64,000 nucleotides of DNA, taken from contig JBAJFG010000076.1 of the NCBI GenBank assembly GCA_037903475.1, positions 124,001 through 188,000 of the forward strand. Direction: 5' to 3'. Below the pieces are notes generated by a model that did not search any database, was not told where the DNA came from, and saw nothing but the letters and a program-made list of their open reading frames with translations. Both the position numbers and the translations under genes were made by a program. Position 1 is the stretch's first letter; the number at the start of each line of letters is the position of its first letter. Below are positions 1-12,440 of this stretch, piece by piece. The stretch is from Ancylostoma caninum (Eukaryota; Nematoda; Chromadorea; Rhabditida; Ancylostomatidae).

Positions 1-1489
1 ATTCATAGATTTTTCAATATTGTTTTCTTACCGGTCAAAAACCTCACTACAAATTTAAGCAGACTTCCTTGTACCTGACCGCCTTAATCCGGAGTGATGA
101 AAATACTACGTTTTTAATGGTTTTTACTGCAGAGTCGCGCGCGTCCTTTTTGCAAAGATTAGGAGCAGTATTGTAGATCTTGATTGCTTGTTATTCTAAC
201 AAAATTTTATTCTGGTCTAAGCAGCATATCCGACGGAATTCCCAATTAAGGTCATATGTTCCACGTAATGTCCTAATTAAATTTTTGCTCGACACAGAAA
301 TGGATGTTGTTGTACGACCAAGCAAATAATTATCTACCGAAAAAAATCGGAGGAAGACACAGAATGGAAGCATTGCATGTCCAAGGAATCTAATCCACTG
401 TCAGTCCTACTACAGTCTTTGGAAAATCGGTAGGGAACAGGCAAACGTATGACAACAAATGACAGCTGAGAAATTGCGTAAGTTTTTGGTCTTGTTGTCC
501 GTAATTTTCGCTGCGAACACATTTTTTTCTAGAAAATTTGAAAAAAAGCTCATATCTGAGTAGAGTATAGTAGCGTCTTGTATCTGAGTAGTATCTGAGT
601 AGTATAGTAGCATCTTGTCGAGGCTACTATCTTAAAGCTATCTCTTAAAGCTCACCTCTTTCCAATGAGAGAGAATCGGGGGGGGGGGGGGGGGGGACAG
701 GGTTCAGAATATCGTAGTATCCGTGCGAAATGCAGAAGTTCAAAGTGGGTGGTCGCGCAGCTTAGAAACTTGAAGAATTCGAACGATCGCCCCACCTCAT
801 TGACAAGAAATTAGGACTATCTTTCGTCACTGATTAAAATCCATTTGGGGTCAAGACGTGACGTTTTTCCATTCTTCAGCTCTAGGGATTTGCCTCTTCC
901 GTGGTGCAGCGAAGAAATTCAGCACGGTATTCCACAAATGTTTCACTGCTTACTCTTTGCTGTTGTCTATATCGCTAACTTACCGTTAGCAACAAAACAA
1001 ACAAAACGCAAGAAGGGGAAAATCTTATGAGTGTTATCATAGGATTATATATTGGATCGCCTAGTAGAGAAGGGCAGTTGTCGCCAAGACCTATGTGAGG
1101 CCTTTTCAGGGTGTAGCTCTGGTTTGGATAGCAGTACGACGCTTTCGAGGTTTCCAAAGAACAATTAAAGCAAAGCTGCACCCGCAGCCTTAAATTCAAA
1201 AATCACTACAACTGAAGTGAAAAGCTCTGATGGATATTTAGTGTAAGCAGGATTATGGCGTATGATAAGATAGTGGAGTAAGGATAGTAAGGAATGTAAA
1301 AATATGAGAGTTAAGGTTAGATCGAGAATGTCATAAAGTGGGAAACTAAATTGGCTGGCGGAAAGATGGATGGTGGAGGTGAATTCGCTACCTTACATTC
1401 GAAACCGCCTCATATGTACTATCGCGAGAGAATTTTGTTTATTTGTTTACATGTACATCGATGGCCCTCCGCCCAAGCTATAGTGTATG
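1..1489. other. No gene recognised
   Basis: Only short chance reading frames are present. I see no protein motif, no RNA gene and no paired terminal repeats. The one notable object is a poly-G run, listed separately. Confidence 0.6.
678..696 (+). repeat. Poly-G homopolymer (19 G)
   Basis: An uninterrupted run of about 19 G. It could form a G-quadruplex on the plus strand. Exact length is unreliable because homopolymers are prone to sequencing and assembly error. Confidence 0.85.
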
Positions 1490-1504
1490 TATGATCTTTC
1501 TAAG

Positions 1505-1655
1505 AATTATATCCAGAAAACCTTGAATAATGGACTTTTTCAGGAATCATTGCAGTTTTGACCATTTTACTCAATAAGGGCGGTCGGCATAAGGAAACAG
1601 CCAGTGATAGTTCCAGAGCATTTGAAAAAATGATAACTTCTTGGCAGGCACGTAA
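1505..1655 (+). repeat. Dispersed repeat, copy 1 (pair with 2407-2553)
   Basis: About 150 bases align with 2407-2553 in the same orientation at roughly 70% identity by eye. A shared core near 1553 and 2457 reads CAGTTTTGACCA, followed by matching stretches such as GATAGT and a GGCAGGC/GGACAGGC block. A 107-codon frame overlaps this copy but is interrupted in the other, so coding is doubtful. A MITE lies between the two copies. Confidence 0.55.
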
Positions 1656-1771
1656 TAAAGAGCAAGGTGCCTTACTGCAAATGAAATTCATCAAAGTACT
1701 GAGAACACATGAAATAAGACATAAGATCAGAATGTACAACCACAACTTTTTTCCAAAGCTGGAAGTCAACA

Positions 1772-2044
1772 TAAAGTGGACGGCAACGGCGGTGGCCCAT
1801 CTGCGGCCTCGAGAAGGACGCAGCGCGACCGCGCCGCGCTCGCCGGGATCGGTGTCGTCACCTGCGGAATGCTATTTCTAGGGTCTTTTCTTTCCGATTT
1901 GCTTGAAAATCCTTAGAATCGAGTAGAAAAGCTGTAAGAAATTGCATAACAGCAGCTAATACATGGGTTACGGCGCGCGCGGCGCGGTTGCGCGACGTCC
2001 TTCTCAAGGCCGCAGATGGGCCAACGCCATTGACGTCCACTGTA
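1772..2044 (+). mobile_element. Palindromic MITE, family A, copy 1
   Basis: A 273-base non-autonomous DNA element with terminal inverted repeats of about 55-57 bases. The ends are close to TACAGTGGACG... and ...CGTCCACTGTA; the left end is mutated. It shares its GC-rich arms (GCGGCCTCGAGAAGGACG and the reverse complement) and AT-richer centre with copies at 5791-6063 and 51503-51777. There is no coding capacity. A TA duplication, as in Tc1/mariner-type elements, would fit but is not proven. Confidence 0.85.
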
Positions 2045-4509
2045 AGTATGTAAGTGTAGCTACTGCTACTTTACAGCCCATAGTATTAGCAGAAACGACA
2101 GTCCAGGAATAAATTCTTCCATCTAATGACCTAGCTGGATTAGCAGTAGGGGCGGCTATTCAATGAATAATGCTCAGGTACCAAAGGAGGACGGATGTGA
2201 AAATTAATAACAACATACTCTAAAACGGATGTCAGATGTGACATTGTCCCGTGGATCTCCGTCCACGGAAGGCGAAATACGACAGAAAATTGATGCTGAA
2301 GTCCTAATTTTTGCTCGGTTATTCACTCTTTTATTTCAGAGAAAAATTTGAATATTGCACAGAAGCAGTTTCATCGATGCTATGGCGCATTACTTTTCTG
2401 AGAGTGTATATGCAGAGAGCCTTGGATTATGCAAGCATTTTCCAGAAATTACTACAGTTTTGACCACTTTAAATAAATAGGGGTTGGAATGAGGAATCAG
2501 CTGCTTGATAGTCTCAAACCTCTGAAAAATGACAGTTTCTGGACAGGCAGACCTCCCGGAGCTCATAAGAAGCTAGGTATTCTGGTCAATAGTGTCAGCC
2601 ATGATGAATGAATGGAATGACGCAAAGTGTGCTGAATCGCAGCGCAAGAAGACAAACGCGACCCATCGAGACCGGCGACTGTCAGAATGGATTATGTGAT
2701 AGTATCGACATGGTTATCTGTGCAGCTATCGATAAGATTTGGTGCTGGAAAAGGTCAAAAATTGTAAAGTCGAGTGTCTTAGGCGATGACTAGTGACTGT
2801 TTATAGCACTATGAGCAGTTCTTTCTAAAATTTCTTTGAAATTTTCAAAAATTCCTATGCAAATTTAGCCGATGGAGCGCAAAGTTACAGAAAATTGTTC
2901 ATTACGAAGCGCAGTAGAAACTTTTGGAAAATCATCATTTCTGAGCGTTTTACTAGTAACATGATAATAATATGTAATTCACCGGACATCATGCCTTTAT
3001 GCGAGAAAAAAATGGGCAAAGAGAAAACCTAAATTAACGGTTCAACATAGGGTAGAATGGGAGTGGCTAGCTTAGTTTAGCTACGAAATGTCTGTATTTG
3101 TCTTTCAGTCTCACCCCGTCCCTTTCTGGATACTAAATATGCTTTGGTAGTCATTTCCATTCCTATGAAGAGGGCCGCAATAAATCTTGCAGTGCATGGG
3201 GCTCTACTCTTGGAAAACGAAGGTGTCGAAAAAGTGGTAAGTAAGAATTAAAAAGGAATATAAGCAGGAGAAGAAGGCAACTGGATGATTGATGAATTTT
3301 TTATTGTTTAATATAAAGCAAGTAAGCCTAACTTCGTCATAAACAGAGAGTTGTTTATGTTTTCGTGCATTTAGTTTCTTCTTTTCTGTTCTGCTCTTGT
3401 AGCAGTGGTTGAAGTGCAGCGGAAACAATTAAATAGATAATAAATATGCTTATGAAATTTATGGAGAAACAACAAACTTGTAATGGGAGGAACAATTACG
3501 CCTTCGCTGCAAGGAATCTAAAGAACACGGGAGATATGTATAGGGAGTAGGCAAGAATAACAATATTATTTTTATGCTATTGTCGAATCAACTATGAATA
3601 TTCCCATAAACGTCCGAACAGCGGCTATTTACCAAGGAAATGTGGGAAATGTTGCGTTGGAGCGGCGGTTTGGCGAGAATTTCCGCTGAATCTGGCACTT
3701 ATTGATCATTTCCACCATAGTGATTTAAAACAAAATCCAGTTCCCAAATCGGCGCCCAATTATTTTTTTTGCACAACGGCAAATAGAAAGTTGCCGGGTA
3801 TCTTTAGCCTGCCAACTGCGAGGTACAACCAACCATTCATTCAGGGAAAGAACTTCCCTTCATGTAGGAATTGTGAATAACTTGCATGAAGCTAATGATT
3901 TATCACTAACACTGCAATCCGGATTATTTATGATTCAGCAATTTAGGAAATATTATGAAAGATTGTCTACAGTATGAACTGGAATAAAAGACGGATAGTG
4001 CAAGGTAGCAGGGATATTTTTAGTTTCTGGATCGTCTTTCAAATTAGATGAGGTCTTGCTTTCATCTTTGCGCAGGCTCATGAAAATTTATCATTTTATC
4101 ATAGAAACAATCTTTTTTTTTCAGTTCTTCCCATTCTGTTCCTACAATGAAAAATCACTCTACTGTATAAGAAGTTCCCATGAAAATCCTTCGTTACACA
4201 TTGGCAGTCTGTTATTCTTTAATGTACACTTCCTTGCGATGTATTAAGTAAATAAATAAAAAAATTCTGTGCAACTTCATCAGATACGTGCGAATTCATC
4301 TTGAGCAGTGATCCTGGGCGGACAGGCTGGGCGATCGCAACAAAGAAGAGCCACTGACTTGCGACTCAACCTGCACTTAAGGGCAATGTTTCACCTCAGA
4401 ATAGATTCTGTGGTTTTAGTGTCAAAAGAATCTTCAGGTGGTGGTGACCAGAATCGTATACATATTTCCTCACAAAAGTGCCCCATTTCAACCGCCTCCT
4501 TTGATTGTA
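2045..4509. other. No gene recognised; one repeat copy inside
   Basis: AT-rich sequence holding the second copy of the 1.5-kb repeat (2407-2553). Reading frames here are short and without recognisable domains. Nothing else is supported. Confidence 0.55.
2407..2553 (+). repeat. Dispersed repeat, copy 2 (pair with 1505-1655)
   Basis: Aligns collinearly with 1505-1655. The shared segment includes CAGTTTTGACCA and a TGATAGT block. The copies are diverged, so the duplication is old. Confidence 0.55.
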
Positions 4510-4728
4510 GGACACTTACCACCCGCAGCGCGTCAGGCCCCGGCACAACAGTAGAAGAAAAGTGCTGTTCCTAGTCTTTCCTCCATAAGAATAGCTTAGC
4601 TTTGATCTAAAGTGATCAATGAGACGCTGTAGTGACCTTGGGCATCCTTTGAACCACGTACGGCTGTTTTGGAATAGGTCCAAAAAGGCGAATCGGCCTG
4701 ACGCTGCGCGTGCGGGTGGTAAGTGTCC
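4510..4728. mobile_element. Palindromic MITE, family C
   Basis: A 219-base element bounded by inverted repeats of about 30 bases. The left end starts GGACACTTACCACCCGCAGC and the right end finishes with its near-perfect reverse complement, GCGGGTGGTAAGTGTCC. The flanks carry GTA on the right and a matching GTA just before the left end, so a 3-base target duplication is possible. No coding capacity. Only one copy is seen here. Confidence 0.8.
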
Positions 4729-5790
4729 GTAGACGTCCTCCTTTGTGGAAGGTTTGAGGTGCGGCAAGTCACTTCTCAGCAGCTTCTTGTGCTAGCTGTC
4801 ACAACGAGCACCTCGAACTATCCAGAAAGAAGGGTTTTGAAAGGTGGTTTCCGACAATTTTGCAAAGAAATATGTGTTCCCGTTAGGATCAGCTTAGCCC
4901 GAAGATTCCTCTGATGTTAAAATCCCAAAGTTGATTACAAGGTGAGACACTGGGATCCATCCCAAGTGGATGAAATACTGCGCCCAAATTAAAGGGGAAG
5001 TTCAGGTCACTTAATTTTTGTGCTGATGAGGAATATTGCGTGGTTTGTAGAGAATATTTACCTAACGAGGAAAACGCAGACCATAAAACCACAAAGACCC
5101 ACCTAAACTGCTTCCTATTACACAGCCACAGCATCATTTTTGAAAACGGAAGCATTTTCTCAAGCGTTACACATCGAAAGCAATTAAAATTCCTTCCACT
5201 CATGTAAAATGGCGGTGCCAACTCGTTTAGTTAACGGAAACCGGTAGTGAATGTACTGTTGTAAGAAATGTACCCGGAGAACCCACGAAGAGGGGAAGGG
5301 GCGCGCGTGAGGAAAAAACATGGGTCTCCGCCAATTCGAGCGCCTGTGGCGTAAACTTCAAAAAAAAAAAGAGAATTATTAAAAATGCTGCTTTTAATAT
5401 TATAGATATGCATTTGAAAACACATGGCGAAGAGGCAAGAACAAAATTAAACAATCAAGGACAAGTCAATACAATATTTTCGGCCATACTACAAAGTATT
5501 TCCGAGAACGATCCGGATGCAAATTCTCAGATTTGAAATAGGGAGATAAAAAATTAAATGGATCAGAAATAGCACAGGTTTCAAATGTAAATGTTTCAAT
5601 TTCACAAGAATTTCTGAATCAAATGGAACAATTAAGAATGGCGGTGTGGGAGTCCTTTTCTGTCAAAGCAGGTTACTTTCATGCAGAAAAGTCTTATTTT
5701 TTCATTTACTATCGTCTAGCGCATAAATATAGCTGTGATTTATTTGGTACGCCCATTAACATCTTAGCCCCATGATCTGGGAAGAAAATG
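4729..5790. other. No gene recognised
   Basis: No domain or RNA gene seen. About 40 bases near 4905-4950 (AATCCCAAAGTTGATT then GTGAGACA) resemble 40435-40475, so a minor dispersed repeat is possible. Confidence 0.5.
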
Positions 5791-6063
5791 TACAGTGGAC
5801 GTCAATGACTGTGGTCCATTCGCGGCCTCGAGAAGCACGCCGCGCAACCGCGCCGCGCGCATCGGGATCGGTGTCGTCTGCCGTCGGGATGCTATTCCTA
5901 GGCGCTTTTCTTCCCGATTCGGTCCAAAATCCCTAAAACGGGCAGAGAAGCTGCTAGAAATAGCATAAGAGCAGCAAAAACATCGGTCATGGCGCGCGCG
6001 GCGCGTTTGCGCGGCGTCCTTCCCGTGCCCGCGAATGGGCCACCGCCATTGACGTCCACTGTA
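5791..6063 (+). mobile_element. Palindromic MITE, family A, copy 2
   Basis: A 273-base element with clean ends, TACAGTGGACGTCAATG and its reverse complement. It has the same length and orientation as copy 1. Arms are GC-rich and about 55 bases long; the centre is AT-richer (a GCTATTCCTAGG-like core). This is the best-preserved copy and defines the family. A 132-codon minus frame across it is a by-product of its GC-rich arms. Confidence 0.9.
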
Positions 6064-6117
6064 CGTAGGAGACGGTCCCGACCGCTCGCACGGGCCAGAA
6101 CAGATATATGAACGGAA

Positions 6118-6190
6118 TCTCTGGATGCGCAGACGATCAGAATGCGACGACACTGAGGACACGACACGTGCGAGTGGGTCCGGACCATTG
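6118..6190 (+). repeat. Short dispersed repeat (GGATGCGCAGAC...)
   Basis: The motif GGATGCGCAGACRATCAGA, followed by a loosely similar GC-rich stretch, occurs here, at 7708-7770, and in weaker form at 15588-15650. Function unknown. It starts about 55 bases after MITE copy 2. Confidence 0.5.
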
Positions 6191-9100
6191 TAATCTCTTA
6201 CGATACGCAGCTCCGACGATGTACAGCTTTTGGGAAGAAAAGCCGTAGTGTAAGATAAATGGAGTGAGCGAGTAGATTCAGTTTTGATAAATTGCCGTAG
6301 AACTTTTTTCAGTAAAAAAAGGTATCTCGAACAGAAGAATGCTAGGATTTCTCCTGATTGCTGCCTTTATCGCTAACATGACTTTAAATCTGAATTGCTG
6401 GATGGTGGCATTGCAGGTTCACATTAAATCATTGCAGATTCTCGTTTAGTTAATGGAGAGCCAAAATAACAGGGAAAATGATTGGAACAGCAGTGAATGG
6501 TTCCGCCGTTTGGTGAATAAGAGACCATTAAAGATGTCGAATTTCCTTTAGGAGCAGGCTAATGTGTAGTGAGAATATTCTGGAAAAACAGCATGGAAAT
6601 TCCAGAATTTTCAGGATGACGAATGCAGCTGAACAAAAAGAAGACGTTTTGAACGCCTAACATTTTCTGTTGTGAAGTAATGGGGATTCGAAGGGAAATT
6701 AACTGGAAAAAAGAAAATTTTTGGTCAAATCGTCAGTGAACAAGTGGGAAATTGTTCGAGAGAGCGCAGAATCGCAGGAAATCCACCAGTAATGCATAAT
6801 GCATGACTGGTGGGCCAGTGGAGCAACAGACAACTGTTAGATTTTTTCCCCACAGTTCCATAAATCAACGATTCATCATCGTCTCGCCTATCATCTATCA
6901 TTTTCGCCACTGGTCGCCCATAGGTCTTTTCTGCACCCAAGAAGCAACAGAGGTGCTTCATCCCTTTAGCAGAAACGCTGGCTGGCTGGCCACAGGTTCC
7001 AGAAGCTTCTGTATGTTTTAGGGTATTTATTGCGATTTAATTGCTCAGCAGCATATATGGGTCAGGATAATGACTTCTCGAAATGATTCAAGTCCATCCA
7101 GTCAAATGTCCAGCAATTTCATGGTTATTTGGGTCATTGTAGGCTTTATGGTTGGCAGTGTAAGCCCACGTGAATTCCTGCTAGTAGTTCCCCAGTGAAC
7201 AAGAGAAATCCGGAAGAAAATGGTGGATGTCGGGTTGCCCCTCCACAAAGAGAGAGAAAACTTTCATAAGAAGGTAATGGTAAACAGTTTGTTGAGCAAT
7301 AGGTCAGAAGAGTCGACTGGATCCCTGAGTGAAATTCGTAGACGCAAATTCTTCTCGGGGATGGGGGAGGAGGGGGAGGCAGAAAACGGGCGCGATCTTA
7401 TTCAAAGCTACCAAAAATAGCTTTAAGGTTAGGTAATCAAAAATATCCAAAAATCATAAATTGAAGAATGAATTAAATTAAAAATGAGCCAGTACAGCAT
7501 CCCCATCTATTTCATCAAGCAATAGTGAAAAAATTGATGACCCATTCTTAGGAGGAGCGGGCGGGAAAGGGAGGGTCTGAATCAAAAAAATTCCGACGTT
7601 CAATATTGGTCAGCAATCTTATTTAAGTAAGATTAAGTTGAGAGGTGCACAGCGCACTACGTCATAGCATCGTTTGAAGATGACGACGGTAGTATTAACG
7701 ATATATGCGGATGCGCAGACAATCAGAGTGCCACGCAGCAGATCATGCGTCGCGGCAAGTAAGTCCAGGCTATTGGAATGTTCAATAGATCGTGCGAAAA
7801 TTTGGTGCAGGCGTTCAAGTTAAAAAAAGAGGAAAATGGGTTTTTTTACTTTCAAATCTAGTTCCTTACCTATGAGTATTAACATAAAACGAATAGAGAA
7901 ACAAATAAATAACCTGGGAAGCAAGAGTAAGGGCTCATGAGCTGAAGAATATACATTATGTACGCAGGGCTGTATCAATAAGTTTGTTTTAAAGCTGGAT
8001 CGTAAAAGTACATACATAATAGCCTTTACGTCACAATGCATTACAACATTTATAAAGAAAATTCATTTCAAATTTAAACAATCAAGACCGAGTGTCTAAA
8101 AATAACAATAGGAATAATGTCTCGAATAATTGGTCTAAAGCGAGTATTCCATTCAATTTCTAAATTAGTTCAGAATCCCCAGCCATCGGGTCCCTCCCTC
8201 ACCCCACTCGCCCGGGTTTGGCTATATTGAGGAAGTCCCCTAAAGAAATCTACGTTCCCTGATTAGTCATGTTGCTTCCATAACAGCCATATATGAGCCT
8301 CGGCATATAAAATCTTCTATTCTGGTTGCACTTCCTACCTGCAGCTGGCCCAACACATGTCACAATGGATATTTTTTCCAACGACAAAATTGTTTACAGC
8401 GCTTAGAAATCATGCGTAAACGAACTCTCAACACAAATTTATGGAATGTTCTGGAAAATTCGAACGAAACTGTTGACATTATGTGGAGAGAGGGTTTTCC
8501 GATGAATCGCACAGTTACGGCTGCGATTCTGATTCACGTCGAAGTCATTCCTGACGAATGAGTTGCGCACGCCACTAGCCAGCACACCGAGAAGTTTATT
8601 TTTCAACAGGAATGAGAAATAAAACAACGAAGCGCCAAGGAAAAGCGCTCCAGCGAGGAACTTTTGTGCTAGAAGTCCCGAATGGCATCTAGAAGCAGTG
8701 AGTGGATGAACGAACAGTTTTTAGCCGTATCTTTGGGTAATAATGAGCTGTGCTGACGTCGGCTGCTGAGGCGCCGATGGCGAAAAAGTCGCAGCGCCTA
8801 ACAACGGCAGGTCATTAGCGTCGCTTGGGACTTTTAACGTCCAGCAAAAACCCTTTGAAAAGCTACAATTTCATGAGCACTTGTGAGAATCCTCATTGGC
8901 GCATAGGCTCAGGTTTTTACAGTGGAAAAAGACTTCGCTGCATCGAATCCTGGCTGGCGAACGCTAGTTCAGAATAAAGTATGGTCTGTAGTTATTATGC
9001 TGACCTATTTATAAAGGAGAGCTGCTTTGGCTTTGGGATATAATAAAGCTTATTTAGATAGACGAATACTTTGACTTCATTCAAGATATGGATGTCAATA

Positions 9101-10202
9101 TCGTCTGTTTCACTGAATAAGGTGGTTGGAGAGATGGAATAGAAAAAGAGAGCGGGCGAAAGTGTGGAAGAATTGTGGAGCGTGAAGAGAAAGACAGGAT
9201 ATAAGCCCGAATACTCAACTATCGTCGCGTTTGAAACATATCACATATACCTAACGGTGGAAACGTGTTGGGAAGCTTTTTTTGGCTTCAGTATCCACGA
9301 TATTCAACGATAGTAGGAAGAAAGAGCGGTATTGTATACGTTTCCAACGTCTTTACCCACTTTTTGTACACGTATTCTTTTTTTTTCTTTCAATACGTAC
9401 ACGCAAGGTAAGCCAAAAACTGAGTGGGTTTGGTCACGAAACCCGCTCCCATAATATTAGAAGCGATATTTATTTACCCAATTAATGTAATTTATCTGTC
9501 CACGTGATTAATCCTTGACGAAATTTTATTGGAATGGTGAGAAAGATTGGTAACTGATGGTGAGGTCTATTATCGATCCTCACCAGGCGGATAAATATAT
9601 CCATTAGTGAAACCAGTGAAACTATTGGATACACATGCCAGCACTGTAAGGTATTCACAGACATATAAAAAATTCAATTTTAGCTAAGATATTTGGGAAT
9701 CAGTGTTTCACTAACTTTTAATTAACATTGTAATTCCACTAGATAATACCGGTACAACAAATCCTCGCCAACCCATCCTTCTGACCTAATCAACCCCGCC
9801 AAATACTATGGTGTTTCTGAGCCGGCAAGTTTGGTCTAAATTCCTAGGAAGCCTCGTCTAAACTTCAGCAGAAGATCTGAGGCATACGGTGAAGTTAGAG
9901 GCTAGGTTCAGACAGAGAATAAACATAATTTGCTTCGAAATCAGATGAATTTCACGACATCTGTGCACGATCTACATGGTCATTCTCCGGAATTCACTGT
10001 TAAAACCTATAAACCCATACGAGCGAATACTAGTGGATTAGGCCCGTAGATCGGGGTGCGGGGGGGGGGGCCGCAAGTGAGAGATTGATCAGTTTGCGCC
10101 CTCTATTTAAATAGCTCATCAACAAGCGATTACAAATTTGTAGAAAAATGGAAAAGAAAAAAGACCAAAATGTGCCTCAAAACCATTTCAAAACCATATG
10201 AT
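6191..10202. other. No gene recognised
   Basis: Four kilobases of AT-rich sequence without recognisable coding exons, RNA genes or transposon ends, apart from the short repeat at 7708-7770. Reading frames stay under about 80 codons and lack motifs. Confidence 0.55.
7708..7770 (+). repeat. Short dispersed repeat (GGATGCGCAGAC...), second copy
   Basis: Matches 6118-6180 over GGATGCGCAGACAATCAGAGTGC and then diverges. Confidence 0.5.
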
Positions 10203-10727
10203 TTAGTTTTTAGCATAATCGAACCAGTAGGAAAACTCAGTATTCTCAGGAGTTTGGCGAGGAACAAATGCCTGAAAGAACGTTTGACCGCGATGGGGGG
10301 AGTCTAATCCAGAACTGGTTAAGGCAAATGCTGCAAAAACATGAAGGAAACAGCGATGGAGCATTGTTCTCTTTCCAGGACTCCGCTTCCGAACCCTGCC
10401 AATGTGTACAAAACGCTCATAGGAATTGCAGAATGATACGCTGGCACCCAACCAGTCGAAGAACACGCGAGCAAGATTATTTAATCCAGGGAAAGAAATT
10501 CCCAAGGCCATAAAAAATCGCTCGGGAGATTGGGGAAGGAAATTATGACCAATCCCTTGGGACATATGTGTACTCAATGTGAAGCCAATATCAATATAGC
10601 AGATCCTTTCGAAGGGTTGATCTCTCACTACAAGCTCTTGGAATATACATATAGATTGCTTTTTACACGTGGAAAAGCAAATTTTTTTTGAAAGAATTGT
10701 TCCATAATTATATGGTAATTTATCCAT
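10203..10727 (-). CDS. Hypothetical 174-codon open frame, not recognised
   Basis: This is the longest reading frame outside the LINE and starts at an ATG. I recognise no domain, signal peptide or catalytic motif; the product is rich in Phe and Ser. At this base composition about one stop-free run of this length is expected by chance in 64 kb. The opposite strand is also partly open here. Treat it as unproven: it may be a decayed transposon segment or chance. Confidence 0.2.
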   Translation of the reverse strand: MDKLPYNYGTILSKKICFSTCKKQSICIFQELVVRDQPFERICYIDIGFTLSTHMSQGIGHNFLPQSPERFFMALGISFPGLNNLARVFFDWLGASVSFCNSYERFVHIGRVRKRSPGKRTMLHRCFLHVFAAFALTSSGLDSPHRGQTFFQAFVPRQTPENTEFSYWFDYAKN

Positions 10728-10844
10728 TTCCCATCCATTTCCTCTTCGCTACCTTCTTAGAGGCACAGTGCCATTTCAGAATTGTTGTCGAGGCTTCTGC
10801 ATGAAAATATTCGCCAAGAGCTGCAGATTGATTCTATAGCCCTT

Positions 10845-11015
10845 CTCAAAAAGATTGATGAATTTCGCGCGCGGCTTCATAGCGTCGCGGTCACAGAATC
10901 GTGGCGGGACCGACTTCACCCTCTCACTTGGTGCATGCTATTAGCGCATATCGCACTCGGGTCCCGTTACGACTCTGCATCCACGAAATCCGTCTATTTT
11001 TTTTTCGAGAACTAT
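10845..11015 (+). repeat. Dispersed repeat with conserved reading frame, copy 1
   Basis: Aligns with 19380-19550. The bases match over CATAGCGTYGCGG, ATCGTGGCGGGACC and CCCTCTCACTTGG. In both copies one plus frame stays open and the peptides match: a K-I-D start, R-x-R-x-H-S-V-A, then S-W-R-D, P-L-T-W, S-R-x-D-S-A and S-V-Y-x-F-E. This suggests descent from a coding segment, perhaps of a transposon, though a non-coding GC-rich repeat could also stay open. The core GTGGCGGGACC recurs near 45860 and 54580. Confidence 0.6.
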
Positions 11016-11039
11016 GCGTATGGTTTCGGGCAAAACTGA

Positions 11040-12119
11040 GGATATTTCTGTGCGTGAGCACCACTTCTGAGGAGATCTTAGGCAGGACTAAAGAAGAAAT
11101 ACTACCCACCAAAACCATGGATCTGGAGTAAGGCAGAAAACACAAGGTAATGGTTAAAGGCAGGTACAGCGCAGTAGGTCTTAATTATTTGGTTTCATTT
11201 CATAACTTGGAAAGAAAAGTTTATATAATGCATACAATAAATGAACGTGCTCACTGAAATGTTGATATACCCCTTCTTACACAATTCCTACTACAGTTGT
11301 TTTTGTCACCAATCAACTCGGCGTGGATATTAATCATGACATTTTGAGAAAAAAATCACTAGTACAACCATTTCGTTAAGGGCAGTAGGTGAAAAAAACC
11401 AGGAATAGAAGATTTTGCGCGAACATTTTCCGGATAGAACCAGATTTTTCATAAATCTCACCGGATTCTAACATCTCCACGACGTGGAACTGATGTGGAA
11501 CTCACAATTTCAAAGACAGGGCCTGAGTGCACATTTGAGATTGTCCATGGTAATCATTTTGAAACCCGTGTTAACTATGTAAATTTTGGGAGTGTTAACA
11601 CGTTTACCGCACAATGGGTTACATTACTTCAAGAGGTAAACGTCTAAAGTAAACCCTACCTCTCACTTATAGACACGTAACTCTTACTCCCAACTTTACC
11701 GAGTAAACTTAGGGTAAACACGGTCACCACTTAATTCAATGATGAATTCCACACCTCAGTAATCTCAATGATACATGACGCCTCAGAAAATAAGAAGTTT
11801 GAGTGTGATTTTTTTATTCGAGTGGTATAGCCATAATTAATTCATTAATGGATTTTTTGTTACAGAACGTATAATGGAGCTGTCAGATCTATCAGAGCTG
11901 TGGAAATCTTAAGGATATTCTGCTTGATTTGGATAAGCGTCACGCTAATTCCCAAGCTCTCTAGAAGTATCCAAAATAGGGTTTTTTGCACTGCGACACA
12001 TACTTGAGAGAATTTCTTAGTTAAGTGAGTAGAAACTTACAAAGAATGCGACGTTAACGCACTATTCTTTTTAAAATACTAGCGTAGTGAATGTAGCCAA
12101 GTATAAACAGGCCGCGGCG
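11040..12119. other. No gene recognised
   Basis: AT-rich sequence without supported features. A run near 11570-11720 contains repeated GTAAAC-type words, but no periodic repeat could be defined. Confidence 0.5.
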
Positions 12120-12440
12120 CAAATTCAGAAGGCGTAGAGCCGCCGGACGCTGTCGATCAATCGAATTGCACTGCCCAAAGCGCTACCTTTACATCATTAG
12201 CGCGATCGCTGAGTAAATTGGAAACAGAACTGCGTGACGACGACGCCGGCACCGCCGCGCCGGCCGCCGCCGCGTAATGCGACGGCCGAACATTCATCAA
12301 CACCCGCTTGAACAGCTGATCCGCGCCACAAACAGTAGCGGCGACGACGACGGGCACAAGTTCACAGCCGCGCGATGGTCGCCGCGATCCCGGCTGCGAT
12401 CGATCGCGGAGAGCAATCCGCCCACGCCGACGCTACCATG
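12120..12440. promoter_or_regulatory. GC-rich, CpG-rich island
   Basis: A sharp GC-rich stretch with many CG dinucleotides (CGACGACGACG, CGCCGGCC and GCGATCGATCGCGG-like words) in an AT-rich surrounding. Such islands in compact invertebrate genomes often mark conserved exons or promoters. A candidate minus-strand first exon lies inside it, together with a minus-strand 25-codon upstream frame starting at 12439. Confidence 0.4.
12187..12297 (-). CDS. Candidate first coding exon (unrecognised gene)
   Basis: An ATG at 12297 opens a 37-codon frame that begins M-N-V-R-P-S-H-Y, passes through an Ala-rich then Ser-rich stretch and ends S-N-L-L-S-D-R-A-N-D-V-K. It finishes exactly at AAG/GTAGCG, an acceptable 5' splice site with GT at 12186-12185. 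The Ala/Ser-rich start would suit the disordered N-terminus of a transcription factor, but that is inference. No downstream exon was found at lower coordinates. The GC-rich triplet-like sequence could also stay open by chance. Confidence 0.3.

Noticed and set aside
5764..6188. Minus frames of 132 and 96 codons at 5.8-6.2 kb
   Set aside because: They lie across MITE family A, whose GC-rich inverted arms stay open by composition.
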